A DNA stretch of 7,677 nucleotides, taken from contig DBOA01000069.1 in NCBI GenBank assembly GCA_002299195.1, positions 1-7,677 of the forward strand. The letters are read 5' to 3'. This document shows positions 1-5,616 of the stretch, piece after piece. Position numbers and translations under genes: made by a program. Source of the DNA: Sphingomonadales bacterium UBA658. GTDB taxonomy: Bacteria > Pseudomonadota > Alphaproteobacteria > Sphingomonadales > Sphingomonadaceae. The notes under the pieces are model-generated. The model searched no databases. It worked only from the letters and a program-made list of their open reading frames with translations, and was not told the origin of the DNA. Every line of letters begins with the position of its first letter. The stretch's first letter is position 1.

Positions 1-356
1 CCGCCATAATAGCCCTGAAAATCCCACAGATAGCCATTATGACCACCGCGCATCTGGGCTTCTAGCCGGTCACCCTGAAACCAGAATACTGGAAAATCAC
101 CATGCGATTTCTGCAGACTTTTTCTGGAATCAAGCATCGCGTCTGCACCCCAGATTGCGTCAGCCGCACGCGCAGGGCCACTGCCGGCTTCAAACGGTTG
201 CGGGGTCTCCATCATCGGGCCCGGCGACACGTCAGTGCTGCTTTCTGTATCGTTCGCAGAACCGTGCTCCATAGCGCTGTGATCTTGCGCTCGCGCCGGC
301 GTTGATAATAATGCGGTGCCGATTAACGCGACGGCAAGCAGCGGGGATTTGGTCAT
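1..356 (-). CDS. copB: CopB, outer-membrane copper resistance protein (N-terminal part, cut by window edge)
   Basis: Reading the minus strand from the ATG at 356-354 gives 118 codons that stay open to the window edge, so the 3' part lies outside. Seen: a short basic start followed by a hydrophobic stretch ending in ...STPARA-QD, a clear Sec-type signal peptide of about 23 residues; then a Met/His-containing acidic linker (SAMEHG, MMETPQ); then the conserved CopB entry ARAADAIWGADAM at about residues 65-77 and the barrel segment DRLEAQ...GYLWDFQGYYGG. In the CopB/PcoB family this is an outer-membrane beta-barrel that works with periplasmic CopA in copper tolerance. The start codon overlaps the copA stop as ATGA, so the two genes are almost certainly co-transcribed and translationally coupled. 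His/Met residues in the linker are typical of the family. Family identity is firm. The exact transport role of CopB is not settled for the family. Confidence 0.93.
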   Translation of the reverse strand, partial: MTKSPLLAVALIGTALLSTPARAQDHSAMEHGSANDTESSTDVSPGPMMETPQPFEAGSGPARAADAIWGADAMLDSRKSLQKSHGDFPVFWFQGDRLEAQMRGGHNGYLWDFQGYYG

Positions 357-2134
357 GTTGCGACCTCGGGACCCATAACCGTCACCGTCTGCATCATGCC
401 GCCATGCATGTGGTAAAGAAGGTGACAATGAAATGCCCAGTCCCCCTGCTCATTGGCTGTCAAATCAAACTGGGCACTTGCACCTGGTTGAACCACAACA
501 ACATTTTTACGCGGCTGATGCATAGCGCTTTCGCCGTTGACCAGTTCGAAGAACATACCATGCAGGTGAATGGGGTGCGCCATCATCGTGTTGTTCACCA
601 GCTTGACACGCACGCGCTCGTTCCAGGCAAAACGGATCGGAATGTCGTCAACTGAACTAAACATGCGCCCATCGAACGACCACATATAGCGTTCCATGTT
701 GCCTGTCAGATGGATCTCCAGCAATCTTGACGCCTCGCGGGTATCTTGATTGGGCTCAAGTGCTGATAGCATGCGATAGTTTAGCACACGATGCTTGACG
801 TCCCCCAGTCCAATCCCCGGCTCGCCCATTTTATCGACCGGAGCCATAGACACCATATCGAGGCCAGGGCCAATTTCGACATCGGGTGGCAAAAGCGATT
901 TATCGCGCATGCTCATGACGTCCATGCTGTGGCTCTTAGCGGCATTCGCACCCGCGCCACCGCCATGATCCATTCCTGCATGTCCAGCATGCCCGGCCGC
1001 CATGTCACTTGCAGTAGGTCCATGGTTCATGCCCATGTCGCCCATGGTTAGCAAAGGTGCATCGCGTAGTGGCGGTACGCTTGCTTTCGCACCAGTGACG
1101 CTCGCTAGCATGGCCAGCGCCATACCTGATCGGTCCATAGATTCGGCGACTATTGCATATGCATCAGCCTTGCCCGGCTCGATGATAACGTCATAAGTTT
1201 CAGCGGTTGCAATCTGCAGTTCATCAACCTCAACCGGTTTTACGTTCTGCCCATCCGCAGCAATAACCGTCATTGGTAAGCCGGGTATCCGCAGATTGAA
1301 AAAGGTCATGGCGGAGCCATTGATGACGCGCAGCCGGATGCGTTCACCGCGGCGGAAGAGATATTCTAGACCTTCCTCTGCTCCACGTCCGTTGGCAAGA
1401 TAAGTATAAGTAGGCGCACTTACGTCAGTGATGTCGGTTGGAAGCATGCGCATTTCTGCCCACATGCGTCTTTCTGCTCCCGACATAGGATATTTGTCGG
1501 TCCAGCTTGAGAGTTTTTCGTTGAAATAGCCTTCACCAGTGCGCAGACGGCTCATTATGAAGTGCGGGTGAAGCGGTGTGAATTCGCTCAACAAGAGGAT
1601 ATAATCGCGATCGTAGCTAACCGGTTCGGCACCAGCAGGTTCGATAATGAGCGGACCATAATGCCCCGATTGTTCCTGCAGATGAGAATGGCTATGATAC
1701 CAATGGGTGCCAGACTGCCGTATCGGGAAGTCATAGGTAAATGTCTTGTGCGGCTTAATTCCAGGAAAACTGATCCCCGGAACACCATCATATTGAAACG
1801 GAACCAGCAGCCCGTGCCAGTGAATTGAGGTGTCCTCGTCCAGATGGTTCGTCACGTTAAGGCGGACATTCTGACCTTCGCGTAGCCGGATAAGCGGTCC
1901 CGGCACGCTTCCATTCACCGCGACACCATGTCCGCTACGGCCTTGAACAATCCGTCGACCGCTAGCCACCGCAAGGTCAATGATTTCACCACTGACTTCG
2001 TCAAAACCGATACGGATGGGTGGCCCATTGTGCCTACGCATGCTGTGGCCCTGTGCCCAAGCAGGAACGGCTGCCAAAGTTGCGCCAGCACCTAATCCAG
2101 CCAGTATGCCTCGTCGCGTTAGGGAGGTATTCAT
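353..2134 (-). CDS. copA: CopA, periplasmic multicopper oxidase of copper resistance
   Basis: 593 residues, normal for PcoA/CopA-type copper oxidases, which oxidise Cu(I) to less toxic Cu(II) in the periplasm. Residues 1-28 form a Tat signal (twin Arg at 7-8 in TRRGIL, cleavage near AWA-QG), so the protein should be exported folded with copper bound. All four copper motifs are present: HWHG at 105-108, WYHSHSH at 145-151, HPIHLHG at 520-526, and HCH-x3-H-x4-M at 569-580. Type 1 ligands are inferred as H520, C570, H575 and M580. Residues about 364-409 form a Met/His-rich insert (MGDMGMNHG, AGHAGHAGMDHGG, SHSMDVMSM) typical of CopA, thought to bind extra copper. The start ATG at 2134 is preceded by AAGGA about 11 bases upstream. 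The stop overlaps the copB start. Expression is probably controlled by the CsoR-type site upstream. No active-site residue is missing. Confidence 0.97.
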   Translation of the reverse strand: MNTSLTRRGILAGLGAGATLAAVPAWAQGHSMRRHNGPPIRIGFDEVSGEIIDLAVASGRRIVQGRSGHGVAVNGSVPGPLIRLREGQNVRLNVTNHLDEDTSIHWHGLLVPFQYDGVPGISFPGIKPHKTFTYDFPIRQSGTHWYHSHSHLQEQSGHYGPLIIEPAGAEPVSYDRDYILLLSEFTPLHPHFIMSRLRTGEGYFNEKLSSWTDKYPMSGAERRMWAEMRMLPTDITDVSAPTYTYLANGRGAEEGLEYLFRRGERIRLRVINGSAMTFFNLRIPGLPMTVIAADGQNVKPVEVDELQIATAETYDVIIEPGKADAYAIVAESMDRSGMALAMLASVTGAKASVPPLRDAPLLTMGDMGMNHGPTASDMAAGHAGHAGMDHGGGAGANAAKSHSMDVMSMRDKSLLPPDVEIGPGLDMVSMAPVDKMGEPGIGLGDVKHRVLNYRMLSALEPNQDTREASRLLEIHLTGNMERYMWSFDGRMFSSVDDIPIRFAWNERVRVKLVNNTMMAHPIHLHGMFFELVNGESAMHQPRKNVVVVQPGASAQFDLTANEQGDWAFHCHLLYHMHGGMMQTVTVMGPEVAT

Positions 2135-2161
2135 TTACGCTTGCATCCTTATGAATGGTGT

Positions 2162-2192
2162 CTCAATAGAATACCCCCATAGGGTATATCAA
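2162..2192 (-). promoter_or_regulatory. Probable copA promoter spanning the operator
   Basis: On the minus strand a -35-like TTGATA (2192-2187) is followed after about 16-17 bases by a -10-like TCTATT/CTATTG (around 2170-2165). The operator ATACCC-N5-GGGTAT fills the spacer between the two boxes. A repressor bound there would block polymerase, the usual arrangement for CsoR-controlled copper promoters. The -35 and -10 boxes both sit in copies of the flanking repeat (TCTATTGA on this strand). The start point is not established. Confidence 0.5.
2171..2187. promoter_or_regulatory. CsoR-type operator between copA and csoR
   Basis: The sequence ATACCCCCATAGGGTAT is an inverted repeat (ATACCC, 5-base spacer, GGGTAT). 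It matches the G/C-tract, A/T-flanked site type bound by CsoR/RcnR-family repressors. It lies in the 74-base gap between the divergent copA and csoR starts, so one bound repressor could shut both. The same 8-base word TCAATAGA flanks it on both sides in direct orientation (2163-2170 and 2189-2196). Binding by the adjacent regulator is inferred. Confidence 0.85.
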
Positions 2193-2208
2193 TAGAGCAT
2201 TTACGCTT

Positions 2209-2481
2209 ATGGGCAAAGATCGCAGCAGCACCATTAATCGCTTGAAACGGATCGAGGGTCAGGTGCGGGGCATCTCTCAGATGGTTGTCGACGACCGCTA
2301 TTGCATCGATATTCTTCATCAAGTGCAAGCGGTGAAGGCTGCCCTTGCTAAGGTAGAAAGTACAATCCTTAGAGATCATGCATCATGCTGTGTCGCTGAT
2401 GCAATCGCGTCTGGAGATGTGACCGAGCAGCGCAAAAAGTTTAACGAGCTTATTGACCTGTTTGACAAGGTTAAGCGCTGA
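2209..2481 (+). CDS. csoR: CsoR-type copper-sensing transcriptional repressor
   Basis: 90 residues, a normal length for the all-alpha CsoR/RcnR/FrmR (DUF156) repressors, which lack a classical DNA-binding domain and act as tetramers. The family entry signature INRLKRIEGQVRGI sits at residues 9-22. The metal triad is C32, H57 and C61. The spacing (25 then 4) is the same as C36-H61-C65 of Mycobacterium tuberculosis CsoR, the Cu(I) sensor, and differs from formaldehyde-sensing FrmR, which lacks the third Cys. C60 is an extra neighbouring Cys. Copper specificity is therefore inferred from residues and from the divergent copA. ATG at 2209 has only a weak upstream purine run (AGAG at about 2193-2196), so translation may be weak or nearly leaderless. 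A Cu(I)-loaded protein should leave the operator and derepress copA-copB and its own gene. Confidence 0.93.
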   Translation: MGKDRSSTINRLKRIEGQVRGISQMVVDDRYCIDILHQVQAVKAALAKVESTILRDHASCCVADAIASGDVTEQRKKFNELIDLFDKVKR

Positions 2482-2819
2482 ATACGGCAACCATTTAGAG
2501 GTTGGCTACTTGAGTAATCTAGCATCTTAGGCGTTAATCCAACGCTTAGGCATGATAGCATCAGCCGTCAGTGGCATTGCTTTTGGATGGTGCGACCTCT
2601 CCATTGGGCTTCAATTTATTCACGGACATCAATCTGATGGGACGCCCACTTTGGGATAATCTAGCTGGATCTGCAAATGTCTTTAATTGGGCCGATAACA
2701 GAAGGGGTGCAACTAGGCCGTGTGCTAAATGGCAGCAGAATGCGATTGGTCGCGCCTAATCGGACACTTTGTCGCGTTCGCTTTCAGGCTGACACCTACT
2801 TGACCTAAAAGGCTGGATA
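2482..2819. other. Intergenic region between the copper and arsenic blocks; no supported gene
   Basis: About 340 bases with no coding sequence I can support. A 62-codon frame at 2571-2759 and a 43-codon frame at 2677-2808 have no recognisable domain and no convincing ribosome binding site. After the csoR stop there is a 5-bp stem (CAACC 2488-2492, GGTTG 2500-2504) without a U-tract, so it is not a clear terminator. A nested repeat cluster lies at 2520-2562: TAGCATC twice, CTTAGGC twice, and the inverted pair GCGTT/AACGC. Composition changes from the moderately GC copper genes to the GC-rich arsenic block across this segment, so it is a likely join between separately acquired pieces. Confidence 0.5.
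2520..2562. repeat. Nested short direct and inverted repeats
   Basis: TAGCATC occurs at 2520-2526 and 2556-2562. CTTAGGC occurs at 2526-2532 and 2545-2551. GCGTT (2531-2535) faces AACGC (2541-2545) around a 5-base loop. The elements interlock within 43 bases. Chance is possible; otherwise this could be an operator or a scar at the junction between the copper and arsenic blocks. Confidence 0.3.
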
Positions 2820-2828
2820 CTATATTTC
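2800..2828 (+). promoter_or_regulatory. Probable arsR promoter
   Basis: TTGACC at 2800-2805 is a good -35. The region 15-17 bases further (TATATT 2821-2826 or TATTTC 2823-2828) serves as a candidate -10 and lies inside the left half of the palindromic operator. A repressor on the palindrome would cover the -10. The exact -10 is uncertain. Confidence 0.5.
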
Positions 2829-2847
2829 CATAATTATCAAAATATAG
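2820..2847. promoter_or_regulatory. Probable ArsR operator, 28-base near-perfect palindrome
   Basis: CTATATTT (2820-2827) pairs with AAATATAG (2840-2847), and the core ATAATTAT (2830-2837) is itself palindromic, so 12 of 14 base pairs of the dyad match around centre 2833.5. It is AT-rich in a GC-rich neighbourhood, overlaps the candidate -10 and ends at the arsR ribosome binding site (AGGGA 2846-2850). This is the usual place and type for an ArsR/SmtB autoregulatory site. Binding is inferred. Confidence 0.75.
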
Positions 2848-2856
2848 GGACTAAAC

Positions 2857-3192
2857 GTGGCACGACACTTCTGGGCGGTCGAAGCGCTAAGCGCTCTGGC
2901 CCACGATACCCGCCTTCAGGTGTTTCGGCTGCTGGTGCAGGCGGGTGCGGAGGGCATGACGGCCGGCGCGATCGCCGCTGCGGTCGATGTGCCTGCTTCC
3001 ACCATGTCGCACCATATCGCCACCTTGGAGCGAGCCGGGCTCGCACAATCCGAGCGTGAGAGCCGGATGATCCATTACCGCGCCGACTATGATGGCATGC
3101 GCCGGCTCCTCTCGTTCCTGATTGAAGACTGCTGCCAACAACGGCCGGAGATGTGCGCCGACCTTGTCAGCGCGATGGCCTGCAAGCCTTGA
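2857..3192 (+). CDS. arsR: ArsR-family metalloid-responsive repressor
   Basis: 111 residues forming an ArsR/SmtB winged helix. Seen: the start of the fold at LSALAHDTRLQVFRLL (11-26), a recognition helix around VPASTMSHHIATLERAGL (45-62) and a wing with RMIHYRAD (70-77). The tail carries vicinal C92-C93 plus C100, followed by C109. This resembles the C-terminal Cys cluster that binds As(III) in Acidithiobacillus ferrooxidans ArsR (C95, C96, C102), so an arsenite/antimonite sensor is likely. The GTG start at 2857 is chosen because AGGGA lies 6 bases upstream and the family begins just before this point. It heads a plus-strand operon and should repress itself through the palindrome directly upstream. 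The next start lies only 10 bases after the stop and has a strong GGGGGAAG ribosome binding site. Confidence 0.92.
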   Translation: MARHFWAVEALSALAHDTRLQVFRLLVQAGAEGMTAGAIAAAVDVPASTMSHHIATLERAGLAQSERESRMIHYRADYDGMRRLLSFLIEDCCQQRPEMCADLVSAMACKP

Positions 3193-3202
3193 GGGGGAAG
3201 CA

Positions 3203-3313
3203 ATGACCGATAAGACCTACAATATGCTGTTTCTGCGCACGGGCAACAGTGCCGACGTAATCCCCCGCAAGGCGTGCATGCAGACGATGCGCTACGCACT
3301 CGGTGGGGCGTGA
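3203..3313 (+). pseudogene. Truncated, active-site-dead remnant of ArsC-type arsenate reductase
   Basis: 36 codons, against about 130-175 for a complete low-molecular-weight-phosphatase-type ArsC. The first 17 residues, MTDKTYNMLFLRTGNSA, match the usual ArsC opening MTD-x-x-YNVLFL-CTGNSAR. The catalytic Cys of the CxxxxxR loop is Arg (R12) and the loop Arg is Asp (D18), so the phosphatase-fold chemistry is lost. After residue 18 similarity stops abruptly (VIPRKACMQTMRYALGGA, then TGA). This suggests a deletion that joined the arsC start to unrelated sequence, perhaps the end of a gene that once preceded the porin. A strong ribosome binding site (GGGGGAAG, about 3193-3200) remains, so the short peptide is probably still translated. 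Its stop overlaps the next GTG start as GTGA, so it may now act as a leader that couples translation from arsR to the porin. Confidence 0.75.
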
Positions 3314-4671
3314 AAACGCAACTCAGCATCGCGGCGAGTGCCTTGGCACTAGCGCCAACGGCGGCGGTGGCTTCGCCGCCGACGCTTCAGGACATCATAG
3401 GAGACCCCGAGTGGGTGACACTGTCGGGAAGCAGCCGCCTGCGATACGAAACGCTCGAAGGCCAGCCGCGCGCGGGACTGAACGCGACGGACGAGCAACT
3501 GGCACTACGCACGATCATCACTGCGCAGATCGACCTGCAAGCTATCAAGATCAATGCCGAGGTGCATGACAGTCGCGCCTGGTTGACCAAGCCGGGCGGG
3601 GCGGTGAGCGCAAACGAGGTGAACGCTTTCGAACTGGTCCAGGCCAACATCGCCGGGGATGTCAGCCTTGATGGCGGCGCCAAATTGTCCCTGCAATTGG
3701 GTCGCATGACGCTCGGCCTTGGTTCCCGACGGCTGGTTGCGGCAGATGACTACCGCAATGCCACTAACGGCTACACCGGCTTGCGTGCGGACCTGCGCAC
3801 CAAAGGCGGTCTGGCGGCGACGGTGATCTATGTCCTTCCGCATATTCGCCTGCCCGACGATCTGCCCTCGATAAAGGCGCAGCAGTCGCAATGGGACCGG
3901 GAAAGCTTTGACTTACAGCTCTGGGGCGGCCTTGTCTCCCACACCGGGCTTGTGCGTCACGTCACGCTCGAAGCCGGCTATTTCGGCGTGCTAGAGCGCG
4001 ACTGGCCGGGCCACGTCACGCGCCAACGGGACCTCGACAGCTTCAGCGCACGCCTGATCCGTGATGCTCGGCCAGGCAAGGTCGATTTCGAGCTAGAGGG
4101 TATCTACCAGTCCGGAACCGTCCGGGCGAGCAACTCGACCAGCGCGGCAATACTGCCGGTGAGCGCCTGGTTTATGCATGCCGATGCCGGCTACTCCTTT
4201 CCCGGCCCTGCGAAAGTGCGGCTTTCGCTGGAATACGACCGCGCCAGCGGCGACGAGCCCGGCGGGAAGTTCGGGCGGTTCGACACCTTGTTTGGGATGC
4301 GTGGTGCTGATCTTGCGCAGTCGGGCATCTACAATGCGATTGGCCGGGCCAACATCAGTGCTGTCGGCGTTCGCCTGGAGAAGGGTCTTGCGAGCCGCTG
4401 GGAAGGTTACTTCACCTACAAGCCCATGTGGCTCGCCAACCGGACGGATTCGTTTTCGACCACTGGGGTGCGGGATGCCACCGGTAGCGCCGGGAACTTC
4501 GCAGGCCACCAGGTCGACGTTCAGTTGCGATACTGGTTGTTAACGAAATTCCTGCGCTTACAACTCAACGCCGCGAACCTTTCAAAGGGCCGCTTCCTGC
4601 GCACCGCGCCGAACGCCGTGACTGCGGCCGACACACACTATATCGCGACCACTATCAGCGTACATTTTTGA
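3310..4671 (+). CDS. Alginate-export-family outer-membrane beta-barrel protein
   Basis: 453 residues from GTG 3310. This start is chosen over ATG 3274 because it gives a clean Sec signal peptide (K-T-Q, hydrophobic Ala/Leu core, AVA cleavage at about 21) and because it overlaps the preceding stop as GTGA. The mature protein has alternating-residue strands throughout (for example LSGSSRLRYETLEG, AKLSLQLGRMTLGLGSRRLV, KVDFELEGIYQSG, KVRLSLEYDRASGD) and ends in the typical outer-membrane motif IATTISVHF with terminal Phe. The domain order and motifs such as GRMTLGLGSRRLVAADDYRN fit the alginate_exp family of outer-membrane channels. The name is historical and nothing here shows alginate as the substrate. 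It is the only complete gene downstream of arsR, so it may be induced by arsenite. A selective channel for an anion, sugar or metalloid complex is possible. Family assignment is fairly sure; substrate is unknown. Confidence 0.85.
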   Translation: MKTQLSIAASALALAPTAAVASPPTLQDIIGDPEWVTLSGSSRLRYETLEGQPRAGLNATDEQLALRTIITAQIDLQAIKINAEVHDSRAWLTKPGGAVSANEVNAFELVQANIAGDVSLDGGAKLSLQLGRMTLGLGSRRLVAADDYRNATNGYTGLRADLRTKGGLAATVIYVLPHIRLPDDLPSIKAQQSQWDRESFDLQLWGGLVSHTGLVRHVTLEAGYFGVLERDWPGHVTRQRDLDSFSARLIRDARPGKVDFELEGIYQSGTVRASNSTSAAILPVSAWFMHADAGYSFPGPAKVRLSLEYDRASGDEPGGKFGRFDTLFGMRGADLAQSGIYNAIGRANISAVGVRLEKGLASRWEGYFTYKPMWLANRTDSFSTTGVRDATGSAGNFAGHQVDVQLRYWLLTKFLRLQLNAANLSKGRFLRTAPNAVTAADTHYIATTISVHF

Positions 4672-4850
4672 GCTCAGTATTGGCTCGCGGATTAGTCTAG
4701 CCGAGTATGACCCGCGGCAGACATCGGCACGTCGGAATGACAGGTTTCGGGACGGGCAATTGTTCTGCACGGCGACGAACAACGAAAGGTAAAGTAGGTA
4801 TGTTTTCCGGGCCTTTCAAGGCCAAGGATGAACATATTCGAACAGAAAAA
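4672..4850. other. Gap between the porin gene and the tRNA 3' end
   Basis: 179 bases where the plus-strand porin gene and the minus-strand tRNA converge. A small palindrome GGCCTTTCAAGGCC (about 4811-4824) could form a 5-6 bp stem in either direction but lacks a clean U-tract. On the minus strand a T5 run follows the tRNA CCA directly. Short frames here, including some that read through the tRNA, are not genes. If the metal block integrated at the tRNA, the attachment core would overlap the right end of this gap. Confidence 0.4.
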
Positions 4851-4937
4851 TGGTGCCCGGAAGAGGACTCGAACCTCCACGCCGTTGCCAGCGCCAGCAC
4901 CTGAAGCTGGTGCGTCTACCAATTCCGCCATCCGGGC
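4851..4937 (-). tRNA. tRNA-Leu(CAG)
   Basis: 87 nt with encoded CCA. The acceptor stem GCCCGGA/TCCGGGC closes at 4937 and 4854. The D-arm begins GCGGAATTGGTAGAC. The anticodon stem CCAGC/GCTGG holds loop TTCAGGT with anticodon CAG (minus 4903-4901), reading CUG Leu. A long variable arm (about CGCTGGCAACGGCG) marks it as a class II tRNA. The T-arm has TTCGAGT with GGAGG/CCTCT. All arms are intact, so it should be functional. Its 3' end points towards the metal-resistance genes, the usual orientation for island integration at a tRNA. Confidence 0.97.
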
Positions 4938-4953
4938 ACAGGGTAGGGGCCGC

Positions 4954-4982
4954 GCTTAGCGGCATTTGAAGGGCTGTGTCAA
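4954..4982 (-). promoter_or_regulatory. Promoter of tRNA-Leu
   Basis: On the minus strand a perfect TTGACA (-35, 4982-4977) is followed after exactly 17 bases by CTAAGC (-10, 4959-4954). The -10 lies 17 bases before the tRNA 5' end, leaving room for a short leader cut off by RNase P. A small hairpin GCCGC-GCTTA-GCGGC (4949-4963) overlaps the -10 and may be chance. Confidence 0.7.
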
Positions 4983-5139
4983 TGCAAAGGCGGGGGGACG
5001 GCATAATATTTGCGGGCACAATGCGACTGCATTTGCCGATTGGGCCATGGCGCAAAGAAGCTTGGCACTTTCCGGATAGCGCGCCTGTGAAATATCTGAC
5101 AATTAACGGGCGTGATAAAAGGGCTGCAGAGGGTAGATC

Positions 5140-5616
5140 ATGATGAAACGGATGTTTTTGGGTGCGGTGACGGCGATTGCTCTGACCACCGCTGCAGGTG
5201 CGCAACAGTCGCCATTGCCTTATGGTAGCCCGGTTACCCTTGCGCAGGCAAAAACGATTGTCGCCGCCGCCGAACAGTCCGCACAGTCGCGCAATTTCAC
5301 TATGGCCTTCGCCATCGTCGAACCAAGCGGTGAGCTTGTCCTGTTCCACAAGATGGACGGCACACAATATGGGTCCGATCTGGTGGCCCGCGAAAAGGCG
5401 CGCACCGCGGCGCGCTTCAAGCGGAGCACGAAGGCCTTTTTCGATTCCATCGCCGGCGGACGCAACGCTGTGCTTAGCCTGCCGGGTGTGGTTGCCATTG
5501 AAGGCGGCACGCCGATTGTCATCAATGGCCAAATCGTCGGCGCAATTGGCGTCAGCGGCGGAAGTTCCGAGCAGGATGGCGAAGTCGCCGCTGCGGCTCT
5601 GCTCGGGGTGAAATAA
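5140..5616 (+). CDS. Secreted heme-binding protein, GlcG/HbpS family
   Basis: 158 residues. Residues 1-21 are a signal peptide (MMKR, hydrophobic core, AGA cleavage before QQ), so the protein is periplasmic or secreted. The rest is one GlcG/HbpS (PF03928) domain: TLAQAKTIVAAAE at 33-45, the strand FAIVEPSGELVLFHKMDG at 57-74, the helix ending AREKARTAARF at 83-93, and the signature EGGTPIVINGQIVGAIGVSG at 121-140 followed by SSEQDGEVA. In this family members bind or help degrade heme (HbpS) or accompany glycolate oxidation (GlcG). No glycolate genes are nearby, so the precise job is open. ATG 5140 has AGAGGG 6 bases upstream; ATG 5143 is a possible alternative. It looks like a single-gene unit with high-GC codon use like the chromosome, and is probably resident rather than part of the metal block. 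Confidence 0.9.
   Translation: MMKRMFLGAVTAIALTTAAGAQQSPLPYGSPVTLAQAKTIVAAAEQSAQSRNFTMAFAIVEPSGELVLFHKMDGTQYGSDLVAREKARTAARFKRSTKAFFDSIAGGRNAVLSLPGVVAIEGGTPIVINGQIVGAIGVSGGSSEQDGEVAAAALLGVK

Noticed and set aside
2571..2759. 62-codon plus-strand frame after csoR
   Set aside because: No recognisable domain, no clear ribosome binding site, and codon use unlike the neighbouring genes.
3274..3309. ATG 3274 as start of the outer-membrane protein
   Set aside because: It adds 12 charged residues before an otherwise perfect signal peptide. GTG 3310 gives a normal signal and a GTGA overlap with the preceding stop.
4811..4824. GGCCTTTCAAGGCC as terminator for the porin gene or the tRNA
   Set aside because: The stem is short and no U-tract follows on either strand.
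4692..4931. Minus-strand frame beginning MAELVDAPASGAGAGN and ending in charged sequence
   Set aside because: It is a translation of the tRNA-Leu gene, a well-known artefact in protein databases, and extends into non-coding sequence.
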